From positions 80,028-144,027 of the forward strand of contig NJFT01000092.1 in NCBI GenBank assembly GCA_002221725.1: DNA of 64,000 nt, written 5' to 3'. Positions 11,693 through 22,423 of this stretch are shown one piece after another. Position 1 is the first letter of the stretch; each line of letters starts with the position of its first letter. The DNA is from Scedosporium boydii. Taxonomy: Eukaryota > Ascomycota > Sordariomycetes > Microascales > Microascaceae. The position numbers were made by a program, and so were the translations under genes. Under the pieces are notes generated by a model. That model did not search any database, was not told the origin of the DNA, and saw only the letters and a program-made list of their open reading frames with translations.

Positions 11693-14600
11693 ATAGGAGT
11701 GTGGTCGTGGGGTTGGAGAATGCCAGTGAAGTTCTAGAGTATAGCTGTTTACATCCGAGAGGGAAATTTACGGTTGCCGTTTAACTTGGCTCTCTCCAAA
11801 TCTGTTGCTTGAGCTCGGCATTCCGTGAGAAGGAAGTCCGTGTGGGAATTAGCTGTAAGGACATGCTCCTCACTAGAGGGTTGTAAAGGCCAGCACAACT
11901 TTCTCTCTGCTCCAAACCTCTCCAGAGCACGAGAAGAGTCTAGTATCGAAGTTGAACATCTCACAAGGCCGGTCTTACGTGCCTCGGGAGCCCGCAACAC
12001 GCGCCTCCGTGCTTTATTGCATCAGAAACGGTGTAAGCACAGCGAACGGGTGTCTCCCGCGTGTTACTGCATCCGAACCTATGGAGGACTGGTGATTGAT
12101 TCCCCCCAGCGTCAGACAGCGACTCTCGTTCGAACACTGTCAAAAATTTTTCAATTACCTTTCAACACCTAGGCCAGGGTAGGGTTGGCGTAGTAGCAAA
12201 ATTCATTTTTTTTTTTGGTCCTTACGCTTTATGTGCGTATCGTCGGCTCCTGGAGCGGAATGTAATCAAGCGCCGTTGCCAAAAAAAGAAAAGAAAAATA
12301 CGCCACGCATTTTACTCAGGGCCCGATCCCGATCCTCCGATCCACCCCTCCCCTAATAAATGAGACAGAACCATCGGGCGTGCCGTTTACAAATAGGACA
12401 TACCGTGCATCGTGCCTATGCATTGGAGGGTCGGGGACGCCTCTCTTCCGCTTCCGGGATGATGATGCTTTTTTTGAGATTTGGGGGCCATACAGCGGTC
12501 ATATCATTTATATCTCCAGGGCTAACCCCGGTGATGGAGGAGTGGTCTTCCGGTCCCGCCTTGTATTCTTGGTTCGATGGACGGAACGTAAGTGGTGAGG
12601 CTAAAAGAATATGCACTATATCAGGAGGGCACATCTGCCGGGACCAGTCAGATTCGAGGTAACCTCGCAATGCGGTGTTCGGGCGAGTTGTTGGCCAGGA
12701 TCATAGAACCCCCCACAGTCTCCCTCTCTCGCTCTGTCCAACCCAAGCAAGCCTTACTCTCTTGATCCCCTCTTCGGACCTCTTAGCCCATCCTCGGTAG
12801 GGCAGGTGAAGAAACGCCAAGCTGCGCGGGCGCCTTTTGATGGGCGACTAATGTCCGTCCCCGCATCCGCCTTTGCTGTTCGTCGAGGCGTTAGGAGGGA
12901 AAATCCTCTCTGGACGCTGGCGCGCGTTCCCAGAAGACTGCCAGCAACCTCGCCGTGCTCCGATCAGTCTCGACATGGTTAAGAATCTTCTGATAATAAC
13001 CTGAAATAGCTTTTCATCAGAGAACAGCCGCCCATCTCCGGCGCGGGATGACGAGGACTTTTCTATGGCTTACCCTGAGGCCATTTCTGACAGGTATTGG
13101 CAAGTGAGCATTACGGCCGGACCAGAGTGCTGGAAACTATATGAAAACCAGCCAGGCCATGGGTGAGGATGACCGCTGCCGGTACCGGCCGTCGCAGCTC
13201 AGGCCAAGGAGGGGCGTGAGCGTAAAGACACGTTGATTCTGGTTCCCACGTTCTCAAGGATCTCTCCGCACCTAAGAGCCTAAATGCTCCATTGACAGGC
13301 ACGAATGTGGAGTTGTACGACCCACGCCGACCGTGGGTGATCTTCAGCCCTAGAGCCTCAGCAGGGCCTCCTATTCATGTTGATCACCGAAGACTCTCGA
13401 AATTTGTTTTCGCTCGCCGAGGCTCCTCTAAGCCCTAAGCAATGAGAAAGTTTGGGGGAGACAAAATGAATTTGGCGCGGGAAATAAATTGAGGGAACTG
13501 CAGGTAGGCGAAAGTGGTATCGGTCTTGATACCTTTACTCACCCCCGGCATAAGCAGGCAGTAAGCGGTGCGGGGGAAGGTCTCCCGGTGACGTCTTAGT
13601 CCGGACTTTGTCGATATTGCATGTGGTCTCGATGGAGTTGCACACAACTCACACATACACCCACCGGGACACGGCGATCGTGCCAAGGCGCCGCTGCAGC
13701 GTGGAAATCTCCCACACATTCTCAGGCCAGTCAACCGAACGATGACACGATATCCTCCATGTTTCCACTTCTCATACCCAAAGATGGAACCAATGGTGAG
13801 CACAGCGGAGGCACTTCCCGAATAAAATAGCACCATAAAATCCATCGTCACACACCGCAACCCCACGAGGGAAAAGAACCGAATTCTCCCAACCTTTCCA
13901 CGATTGCATATCCTCGGATTTGGTTGGTCCCTGAATTTCGCTTGGACGATCACTCGTCCGACTTGGTGGCCGGATTGATGATGATGGAGGGGGTGAGCAT
14001 CATGGCAACTTGTGAGTAGGGTACAATTTGCAATGTTCGTGTTAGCAGGGAAGTAAGCACTAGTTTACCTCGCATGCAGGTCATCCCACACACACACACA
14101 CACAAAATGATATTGAGGAGGGTACAATCGAGTCAAGAGCAAGATCGATTCCATCACATTACTTGTTAGGTGGACCAACCAAGGACCGAGCCGTCCGTCT
14201 TCTTCCGTGTTCGGGAAGGGGGCTTTAGCCAAGTCCCCCCTCCATTATTGACCAGGGCTTTTCTGTTCTCTTTGGTCTGGTCGGTGCGCTCTGGTCACCT
14301 GGAAGGAGTTAGGGGGGGAATATGAGGCTGTTCGTATCACTAGGTCCCACACAAAGTTGTGATCGGCTCATTCCGGTTTGGTGATCTTCGAAGCAGGAGC
14401 CCACTTCTGAGGTCAAGGCGAAGCTCAGTGAGAACTAAATTGAGGGTATCCTTATTTTAATCCACCAAGTTTGACCGACGCTAGAGGAACCTCAAGCTTT
14501 TTTCTCTTTTTCTTCATTTTTGGATTCTTGTGCTTTGGGAAGGGCTTGCGGTTTGGCCCCTGCTTGCTGAAAAGAAGAAGCGAGCTTGTTTGCGGCTGAC

Positions 14601-15168
14601 CATGGCATGTTGGCTGTGCCAGTGTTAGATGCCTGTTCCGGAAACGAGGCGTCTTGGCACCCGGTCACACCAGGTTTGCCGAAGATTGGCGTGGCCATTC
14701 AGCCGGCCAGACTAGCGCCGCAAGCGAATCCGAAGGGAAATGGGAGGTGGGACAGCAAAGCGACAAAAAGAAGAGCAAAATAAAAATAAAATAAATATAG
14801 AAAATAACAAAGAGTCTGGAAAATGTAAAATTGGTTCATCCCTTCGACTCTTGTCTCTTATAATACAGATCAAGCTTCTGGAAAAGTCGGATCTTGGCAC
14901 TCGGGTGAGATTATGGTCCAAGAATCCCTCGTCTTACTCGCATTAAACGGTATCGTTTTCGGAGAAAGGAGCAGGATAAACGGCCGGTTTCCCCAGGAAA
15001 AGAGAGGTACTTCGACAATGCCAAGCTCAAGTACCTCATCGTAGGGGGGTGAATCCAAGGAAGATCGGCAAGATAGCTAGGGAGGAAGAGCATGGGTTTG
15101 TGGATGTATCCAGCCTTATACCCTGATACCGAGATTGATTTGAGTAAGATCGATAGTGGGTGGGCAGC
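11693..15168. other. 3.5 kb without a supported gene
   Basis: No frame has a convincing start, composition or splice pattern. The largest open frame (13435-13953, minus, 172 codons) begins with GTG and has no recognisable features. The stretch holds a (CA)9 microsatellite and several A/T homopolymers. The end nearest 15169 is the 3' flank of the Vfa1-like gene. Confidence 0.5.
14087..14104 (+). repeat. (CA)9 dinucleotide microsatellite
   Basis: Nine uninterrupted CA units in non-coding DNA. Confidence 0.9.
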
Positions 15169-15950
15169 TCAGGCGCCTGGAAGACCCTTGGGGACTGAGG
15201 GGAAGTAGTTTGGTTGCTGAAGCCTCTCGCGATTTCGCTTAGCTATTTCCATTTGTCGCCTCTTCTCAACCCGTTGCTGGTAGAATGTGCTTGTGATGAA
15301 GAATTTAGCTTGACGCCATAAAGTAGTGTATGATGCGGGCGACAGCTCGAGAGCCGACCTACCGGTGAAGGGCAAAGACGCGAGGTTCTTCTGCTGTTGG
15401 TGTCGAAGACCCGGCCTTGAGGGAGTCCGTCGAGTTAGTGATACAGGACCGACGATGCTGGGCGTTGCAGCACTTACTTTGGGATCGTCGGGCTTGTCAT
15501 TGTTCTTCTCTCCCTCACTGCTCTCTTTATCCTTGTCCTTGTCCTTGTCCTTGTCCTTTTCTTTTCCCTTGTCGTCTTTGGATTTCTCCTTCTCCTCCTC
15601 TTCCTTTTTCTTCTTCTCTTCCTCTTTCTTCTTCTTTCTCTCCTCGTACTCTTTCTTCACCCTCTCCACCTCCTCGTCAAGCTCCTTCTTCTTTTTCGCA
15701 TCAATAGCTGCTTGGTCTATAATGGGCGTACAGAAGTTTCTGTCTTTGAGATGCGTCACGCAGACATAAAAGAAGTCCTACATGGAAAGTTTAGCCATTT
15801 CCTGTCTCAGAACAATAAATAAAACCTCCTTACCTTTCCATCAGGCCCATTTGAGAGAAGCACACTTGAAGTTGGCCTGTAGCAGATCTCACAGCCTTTG
15901 CTGGCTGTATCTGCCACTCTCCGGTGAGCATATACATTTGGGAACTGCAT
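15169..15950 (-). CDS. VFA1: VPS4-associated protein 1 family (Vfa1, formerly DUF1742)
   Basis: Two exons on the minus strand, 15950-15834 and 15777-15169 (intron 15833-15778, GTAAGG...TAG), give 241 residues. The N-terminus has a small zinc-binding module: Cys20-x2-Cys23 (CEICYRP) and, after the intron, Cys45-x2-His48 (FFYVCVTHLKDR). This layout is typical of Vfa1. A long charged coiled coil follows (KKKKELDEEVERVKKEYEER) and then a Lys/Glu/Asp low-complexity stretch with KD repeats. The C-terminal part from about residue 170 is basic and ends in a conserved-looking segment containing YFPSVPKGLPGA. In yeast Vfa1 binds the AAA-ATPase Vps4 at endosomes and stimulates its ESCRT-III disassembly activity. 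The first exon is too short to show as a long frame and was found by reading the zinc motif upstream. Family assignment is from the Cys/His layout plus the coiled coil. Confidence 0.82.
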
Positions 15951-16409
15951 CTTTTCACTGTAAATTAGCCTCGATTATGAGAACCATCATAATAATCCAC
16001 TTCCCTGGCAAGAAAGGAGAAGGTGATGATCAGATGAAGTCGCTGAGGGGCAGCAGATGTTCCCAGCGCGGGGTTGCCTCTGTTAAGAGGAATCCCTTGT
16101 GAAAGTAACTCCACGTTCCAGCCTGGCGTATAAGTGACCTCCTCCAACCATTTCTCCTTAACACCCTCAAGGCCTGTTTCAACTCTCTCCTAAACACCAA
16201 CACCCAAAAAAAAACCAAAGCGAAAGCCAAGTTTCGAGCTGACTCAGCTCCAACTGAGGAAACCTGTCGCGCTGTGACCAGAAGGCGAAGAAAAAACGCG
16301 TCAGAATCGCTGTTGGACTCGATCAAGCGACCAATTCATCCTCATCCTCATCGACGTCGGGTTTTCGTTGTCGTATTTGGCCCTTCGAAGTCGGCGGAAT
16401 AACCAGAAA

Positions 16410-18098
16410 ATGTCTGCCGCTCTCGACGCGCAGAGGCTTCGCCTCGCCTTTGAGTCTCGCCCTGACATCATCAAGGGCATCGAGGCTGCCGCTGGTACGT
16501 TTCCCCCCCCGCCCCTGGCGTTTCCTGACTCCATGAAGCTAATCGACTCCATTTCTAGATTCTCCGAGTCGAGTCAGCTTGTTCAACAACATTGCGAGTT
16601 TTGTGTACGATCTCCAGACGAATGGCGAACCCGCTGCGAAGCGAAGGCGAGTAGGTGATGGACGAGATGGCCTAAACGGAGCGAACGGTGCCGACGCTGC
16701 GCAGGAGCCTGTTCTCCTGGAAATCAAGGAAATTTCCATGTCTATCCCGCAGAGGAAGAAATTCGACCTATGCTTCACAGCGAACCATCTCTACGCAAGG
16801 GCGGCGAATGCCCCTGGTCCGGTTCAAGGGATCGTGTACCACTGGCAGGACATTGGTAAGTTTTGTGGGAATCCCCCCTCTTTTTTTTTCACCCAGTTTG
16901 TGGGAAGGGTGATGCATTTCTAACTATTTCCCTCATCTTCGTCGCAGAATACGCCTTCTACCTTCCGGTTCCAGAAAAGGCCCAGGTCCAACACAATTAT
17001 ATCCTCTTCCCCAAGGGCACCTGCCTCGCGTCCCTCAAAGGCATCGCATCAGCGACCGATCCCCTAGTCTTCACAGTGCCAGCCACGCCCCCCAAACAAG
17101 GCACGATTGGCGGCTCCAACGCCGCCAAAGCCTCGCCCCACGCCGATTCTTACCAAACCCTCTTCCACTGGGCCCTGAAGGACCACCTTCGCAAGGCTGG
17201 CAACGCGGTCGACATCGTCTCGACAGACCCCAATAAGTTCCACAGCGTCATCGCGCAGCCTCACAGGCCCAAGGAGAAGGCGGTGCACGTCAAGGCCTTC
17301 CGGGGCTCGAAGGACGGATACCTGTTTTTCCTCGAGAACGGCGTTTTCTGGGGCTACAAGAAGCCGCTCCTTTTCATCCCGCTCGATCGCATTTCTGCCG
17401 TTAGTTACACGAGCGTCCTGCAGAGGACTTTTAACATTGTGGTTGAGGTTTTTATGGGAGAGGGAGAGTCGACGGAGGTGGAGTTTGGCATGGTTGATCA
17501 GGCAGATTATGCGGGTATTGACGAGACTTATGTCAAGAAGAACAGGCTGCAGGATCGCAGTATGGCGGAGCAGCGAAAGGCTAAGCTCGAGCTCGCCGAG
17601 AATATCCGAGCGGCGAAGAAGGCTGGAGGCGCCGGTGAGGACGAGGAGGCCCAGGGAGACAATGCCGAGGCTCCGGAGGCCGGTGGAATGTCTGAGCTCG
17701 AGAAAGCACAGCTCGAGGCAGAGCAGAAGCTTCAGGACGAGGAGGATGAGCTCGAGGAGGATTACGATCCCGGTAGCGATGGCGACAGCGATGGATCCGG
17801 TTCAAGCAGCGAGGAGGACGACGACGACGAAGATGGTGAGGAAGAGTACGACGAAGAGGAGGATGGCGATGTCGAGGGTGAAGAGGACGGCGGTGAGGAT
17901 GGTGAGGATGGTGAGGAGGAGATGGCGGACGCCGACGAAGAGGCGGTTGAGGAAGCTCCTCCCGCCCCGAAGCCGAAGCAAAAAGGAGTCACTCAGGTAC
18001 TCCACGCCCATGTGGATGATCATGATCACTTTGCTCATTCGCACTACGGAAATGATGACGAGATGGATGTTGAGGAAAGGTTTGACGTTGTCGGATAA
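16410..18098 (+). CDS. RTT106: Histone chaperone Rtt106
   Basis: Three exons, 16410-16494, 16559-16855 and 16948-18098, join in frame to 510 residues; introns 16495-16558 and 16856-16947 are GT-AG. The protein begins with a helical segment ([16 protein letters not shown]) matching the dimerisation region of Rtt106. Two tandem pleckstrin-like domains follow, of the kind that bind H3K56-acetylated H3-H4; the second contains [19 protein letters not shown] and [20 protein letters not shown]. The last 130 residues are very acidic (Asp/Glu/Ser/Gly runs from about residue 380), as expected for a histone-binding tail, and a His-rich [12 protein letters not shown] segment lies near the end. Rtt106 deposits new H3-H4 during replication and helps heterochromatin silencing. 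It is convergent with the lactate dehydrogenase gene, with 413 bases between the stop codons. Confidence 0.93.
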
Positions 18099-18511
18099 GT
18101 CCAAGCAGGTATCAGTCCCTTGGTATGTTGTGGAGCAGCCCACCGGGGCAGCTGATGTACGATAGAGATTGGCGGTTATCTTCTTTTCATTGTCACGAGG
18201 GAAAAAATAAGGTAGGGTATGACACGATCAAATAATCAAGAGAGCATGATCATGGTAGTTGTACGGATCCAACGTCGTATTTCATTGAATTCATTGACCA
18301 TACACACGATCGACTTTATGTTGCAGGCGGTCCATTTGTAACAAACCAGTTCTAGCCCAATCTCGATAGATCGACTCTAGCCTCTTTCTAAGTCTCCAAG
18401 AAGAGTTTAACTCTAATTCGCATCAATCCCCCAAAAAAATCATGGCTCATAGATTTCCTCATGTACCCCATCTCAACAATAACAGAATCCAACTCCTCCC
18501 CTACTTCACGC

Positions 18512-19626
18512 TCAAAGCTTAAAATCCCTCCTAACATCCGCAATAACCCCCCTCAACGTCGCAGCCGAACCCTCCAAAGCCTTCTGCTCCTCCTCATTAA
18601 GGTTCATCGGCAAGGGCCTCGCAGCACCGCGACGGCCCAGCACGACGGGGAGGCTGATGCAGCAGCCGAGGTCGGGGACCCAGTGGCTGATGGGGCGGAC
18701 GAGGTGCTTGTCGAAGAGGATGGCGGAGCAGATGCTGGAGACGACGGCGCCGATGCCGAAGGACGTGGCGCCTTTGCCTTCGATGATGGTGGCGGCCGAG
18801 TTGCGGCACTTTTCGGCGATGAGGTCACGGTCGAAGGTTCCGGCGGGGACGGCTTCGTCGATGGGGACGCCGCCGACGGTGGCTATGGACCAGGCGACCT
18901 GTGTTTGTGCGTTAGATATGGGAAGACGGATGATGGTGGGGGTTAATTTGGGGGATTTTCGAGGGGTTGAGTAACTTACGAATTGGCTGTCGCCGTGCTC
19001 ACCGAGAACGTAGGCGTCGATGGAGTTGGCAGAGATCTAGAATATTTTCTAGGTTAGCCAGTCCCCTTCCTCACCTTCAAAAGAAGAAGAATTAAGAATA
19101 ACAAATGAGAGAGGAATTAACTCACGCCAGTCTTCTGCGACAACCTGCCCCTCAACCGAATCGAATCCAAAAACGTCCCCGACCCAATAACCTGCTGCTT
19201 CGGCAGCCCCGAGATCTCCTGCGCAAAACAAGTTAAAACATCCACAGGATTCGCCACGAGCAACAAAATCGCATCCTTGCTGAGCGGCTTCATGCCCTCG
19301 ATGACGGTCCTCAAGATGCTAATGTTCCTGCCGATGAGCTGCAGCCTGCTCTCTCCTGGCTTCTGCTTCGCTCCGGCGGTGACGACGATGACGTCGCACT
19401 GGCCGGCTTCTTGGTAGGTTCCCGCGCGCACGGAGGGGGTGCCGCGGTAGGCGGCGTCGCCTAGGTCGAGGACTTGGGCGTCGCGGAAGGTCTCTTTGAT
19501 GTCGACGAGGAGGATCTCGCCGGCTACGTGGTTCATGATGCAGGCGAAGGCGCAGGCGGCGCCGACGTCGCCGGCGCCTACGACGGCGATGCGGGTTGTT
19601 TGACGGGATGTCTCGAAGAGGACCAT
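18512..19626 (-). CDS. L-lactate dehydrogenase (NAD-dependent, LDH/MDH family)
   Basis: Three exons on the minus strand, 19626-19126, 19036-18980 and 18898-18512, give 314 residues with both introns GT-AG. The N-terminal Rossmann motif VVGAGDVGAACAFA is followed by Asp in LLVDIKE (NAD binding). The active-site loop GAKQKPGESR has Gln, not Arg, at the specificity position, so lactate rather than malate is the expected substrate. The substrate Arg/Asp region and the catalytic His in GEHGDSQF, coded by the 57-base middle exon, are also present. The loop resembles bacterial LDHs more than animal LDHs; bacterial ancestry is an inference. The enzyme reduces pyruvate to L-lactate in the cytosol when oxygen or NAD is limiting. 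The 1.2 kb upstream as far as the tRNA gene is its promoter side. Confidence 0.9.
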
Positions 19627-20833
19627 TGTGGTGGTGGTTGGTGGTTGGTGGTAGGTGGTGGGGGTTTGGGGAGAGTAGAGGGGTAACGGGCTGTGATGGC
19701 GATGACGATGACGATGGCGGGGTAATCAAGTCTCAGGCACAGAGAGTTTGGGCTGAGAAGACAGCTGAAGGAAGCAGGACGCCCCGAGTTTATGTATGAA
19801 TTCGTATTAGCTCTAGGCTTGGCGGAGGGTCTGGAAGAGAAAAGAGGAATAAAGCTGCAAAGCTGTAAAGCTGTAAAGCCTGTCTAGTCTAGGTTGGTAA
19901 ATGGGAAGGGAAAAAAAGGAATAGTCAAAGATCAAAAGCCATGTCTAAGGAAGGGGAGAGCTATGTAAGTCCAAATAAAAGAAATCCAAGACACATCTCG
20001 AAAAGCATCGTTTCACAAGCCACCAAGGCAAAGGGGGCCATATCTTCCCAGCTTCCCAGGTCCCAAATGCCCCCATGCTGCAATGGAGAGCTCCAATTTG
20101 CCCCTCCTGATGTCACCGCACCACACCACTTTTGCCAGATCTGATCCTGTATCCAACCATACTCGAGCTAACTCTTGCTTTCCTGCAGGGCGGACTCAAG
20201 GCACCGAAGGCCAAGCTTGCCGGGGCCACGTCATATGAAGCCCCAGTTTATCAGGGGTTCCCTCGGATGCAGTTCGCCAACCGGCATGTGCTGGGGCGGG
20301 AGAAGGATGAAGGATGTTCGAAGGCTGGCGGATGCGCCGAGGGACAAGCTTTCCTGTGGGTGTTGAAAACTGGAGACTTTCTTCTCGAGGCTCGTTGTGT
20401 GAGGGAAATGGGCTGAGGTTTGGAGGGAAGGTGGATAGTGACTGGACAGTGAATGGACAGTGACTCGGTGGCTGTGCTAGCGCCGGGGATGGAATGGACG
20501 GGATGGAGGGGTTCATCGGTTCAGGCTGTCAATCACTTGACCTGGTCTCTGGAGGAGGCCGCCGTCTGCCGAATGAAGCAAGGAGAAGAGCCTGGAACAG
20601 CTTCAGCTAAGAAACGAATAAAACGATGCTTCTTATCAATTGAAAACACGGGAGAAGAAGATAATTCATGAAAGGAAGGAATCCTTGCCCAGGTCTTCAT
20701 TAAACGAGGGGGAAAAAATAATAATGAAAAATTGACAAAAAAAATAAAGAAATCAAGCATAAGAAAAAAACCCTAACCAAAAATTGTCTACAATGTATAT
20801 CTCCATTCATGTGAATGGCCAAAAAAGAATGAT
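19627..20833. other. LDH promoter region, no gene seen
   Basis: This is non-coding DNA between the LDH start and the tRNA gene. Open frames at 20132-20416 and 20196-20516 are short, overlap each other and lack protein-like composition. A/T-rich tracts lie at 20710-20780, just 3' of the tRNA. Confidence 0.55.
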
Positions 20834-20912
20834 GCCCTCACTCGGATTTGAACCGAGGATCTTTTCATGTCGCTAGTACGAGTGAAACGCCTTACCGCTT
20901 GGCCATAAGGGC
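20834..20912 (-). tRNA. tRNA-Thr (CGT) with 8-base intron
   Basis: Read on the minus strand, the 79-base sequence folds as a cloverleaf. The acceptor GCCCTTA pairs with TGAGGGC. A D-arm GCC...GGC follows, then an anticodon stem TTTCA/TGAAA and a perfect T-arm CTCGG-TTCAAAT-CCGAG. The anticodon loop is 15 bases long. If CT-CGT-A forms its first part, an intron of about 8 bases (CTAGCGAC) sits one base 3' of the anticodon, which is the canonical place. That gives anticodon CGT (threonine, codon ACG). A- and B-box promoter sequences are intact (TGGCCAAGCGG and GGTTCAAATCC). The amino-acid identity depends on the intron placement, but the loop start is unambiguous. Confidence 0.85.
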
Positions 20913-21521
20913 GAACGAGCCAGATGAGCACTCATTGGTGAAAGCTTCGAGCTTAGCGGGCTATAACTAGCATCAGCGCAGAGGAGTTTAAAGGAGCAGA
21001 CCAATCATCAGACTTGACTGAGACACTCGGGTTCTTGATCAATGAATCAATGTTCGAGTCGAGTTCGATAGTGAAGCGAAGAAAGACTTGGATTGCTGAA
21101 GGGTTTAGTAATCGGGGAGAATGACAAGATCGATGCGATTACAAAGTCAAAGTACAATTGTACTTTAAGATAACACTGTTTGCGATTGCTATGTACATTT
21201 CACATGCCTCGGGAATGCCTCGCCAACCTTGGTCTGTTCGATCTCATCCCAGAAGGAGCAGTAGGGTGTACGAATTGAGAAGTAGCATCTTGCAAACATT
21301 TGATATCATATTATAGCTTATATCCAATAGTTTCATTTACTTGTTCATAGAACACATAGCACATATACACACCCATCAATCCCTCGTTGAAAGTGCATCC
21401 TCCCCTCCAGACATTAAATCATCGCATAGTACCTAATGCGGCTCGAAGCTCGGCTCATAGCCATAGCCATCCACCCTCAACCTCCATCTCCAAGACAACC
21501 CCCAACCAACTCATCCATCAA
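20913..21521. other. Intergenic between tRNA and GPI-protein gene
   Basis: No coding or RNA signal seen. It covers the 5' flank of the tRNA and the 3' flank of the GPI-anchored protein gene, both on the minus strand. Confidence 0.5.
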
Positions 21522-22371
21522 CTAAAGCAGAATAACGGTACCGAGAGCGACCCAGGCAGCGGCCCAGAAAGATCCCTCCTGAACCGTCGCAGCATTGACG
21601 GTAGGGGGAGGCGTGCTGCTGCCCGAAGGTTCGGGGCCGCTGGTGCCGGTGGGTCCGGTAGGCTCGCCCGTCGGCTCTCCGGTGGGTTCTCCGGTAGGTT
21701 CTCCGGTCGGTTCACCTGTAGGCTCAGTAGGTTCCTCAGTACAGCTCTCCTCCGGGGGCTGAGTAGGCTCTTCAGTGCAGCTCTCCTCCGGGGGTTCAGT
21801 CGGCTCCTCAGTGCAGCTCGACTCGGGGGGTTCTTCAGTGGACTCAGTCGGCTCTTCAGTGCAGCTCGACTCGGGGGGCTCCTCCGTACCAGTGGGAGTG
21901 ACGGTAGGCTCGTCAGTGCCGGAACCGGTGGGTTCGCAAGTCTCGGTGACAATGTCATAGGTCGTGGTGCACCAGACGCCCTTGCAGTTGTCTTCGCAGG
22001 GGAAGTTGAGGGTGACGGTGGGGATGGCCTCGGGGCATCCGCAGCTCTGGGTGACCGTAGCGAGGCCGAGACATGCGGGGATCATGCAGGTGGAGCAGAG
22101 CTCGCCCGTGACCGTCACGGTGGGGCAGCCGGTCTGTGCCGGCGGAGGCTCCGAGGGACCGGCGGTAGTCTGGGTAACGCCGCCACCATTGGAGTGGTGG
22201 TCAGAGTGGTGGGGGACGCCTGGCAGAGCGACAGCAACGCCAGTGCTAAAATGCGAAAAGACTCGTGTTAGTTGCGGCAACTTCTTTAAGCTTTGTGGTA
22301 TGGGGTGAGTGGATACGAGGTGGATGGCCTTACATAGCGAACGAAACGGCGAGTTGAGCGAACGACTTCAT
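21522..22371 (-). CDS. GPI-anchored, Cys-rich and Pro/Thr/Glu-repeat surface protein
   Basis: Two minus-strand exons, 22371-22334 and 22245-21522 (intron 22333-22246), give 253 residues. The first exon codes a classical signal peptide (MKSFAQLAVSFAITGVAVAL). Residues about 50-120 are a Cys-rich domain with CPTVTVTG, CSTCMIPACLG, SCGCPEAIPT and a later CEDNCKGVWC. Next come four repeats built on ESSCTEEPTE / PPEESCTEEPT, then five PTGE tetrapeptides. The last 14 residues (WAAAWVALGTVILL) form a hydrophobic tail without charges after a small-residue region, as expected for GPI attachment. The cargo is probably a wall or plasma-membrane protein. The Cys-rich part does not match the eight-Cys CFEM spacing by eye, so no named domain is claimed. 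Repeat number may vary between strains. Confidence 0.83.
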
Positions 22372-22417
22372 TGTGTAAAGATGATGTTCAAAAAGCGATT
22401 GACTTTAGGTGAGTGGG

Positions 22418-22423
22418 TATATA
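22418..22423 (-). promoter_or_regulatory. TATA-like element of the GPI-protein gene
   Basis: TATATA on the minus strand, 47 bases before the start codon of the GPI-anchored protein gene. The assignment rests on position and sequence only. Confidence 0.4.

Noticed and set aside
13435..13953. 172-codon minus-strand open frame
   Set aside because: It starts with GTG, has no domain, signal or splice partner, and its composition resembles the surrounding non-coding DNA.
15326..15769. 147-codon plus-strand frame rich in Ser/Phe/Leu
   Set aside because: It is the complement of the Lys/Glu/Asp-rich coiled coil of the Vfa1-like gene.
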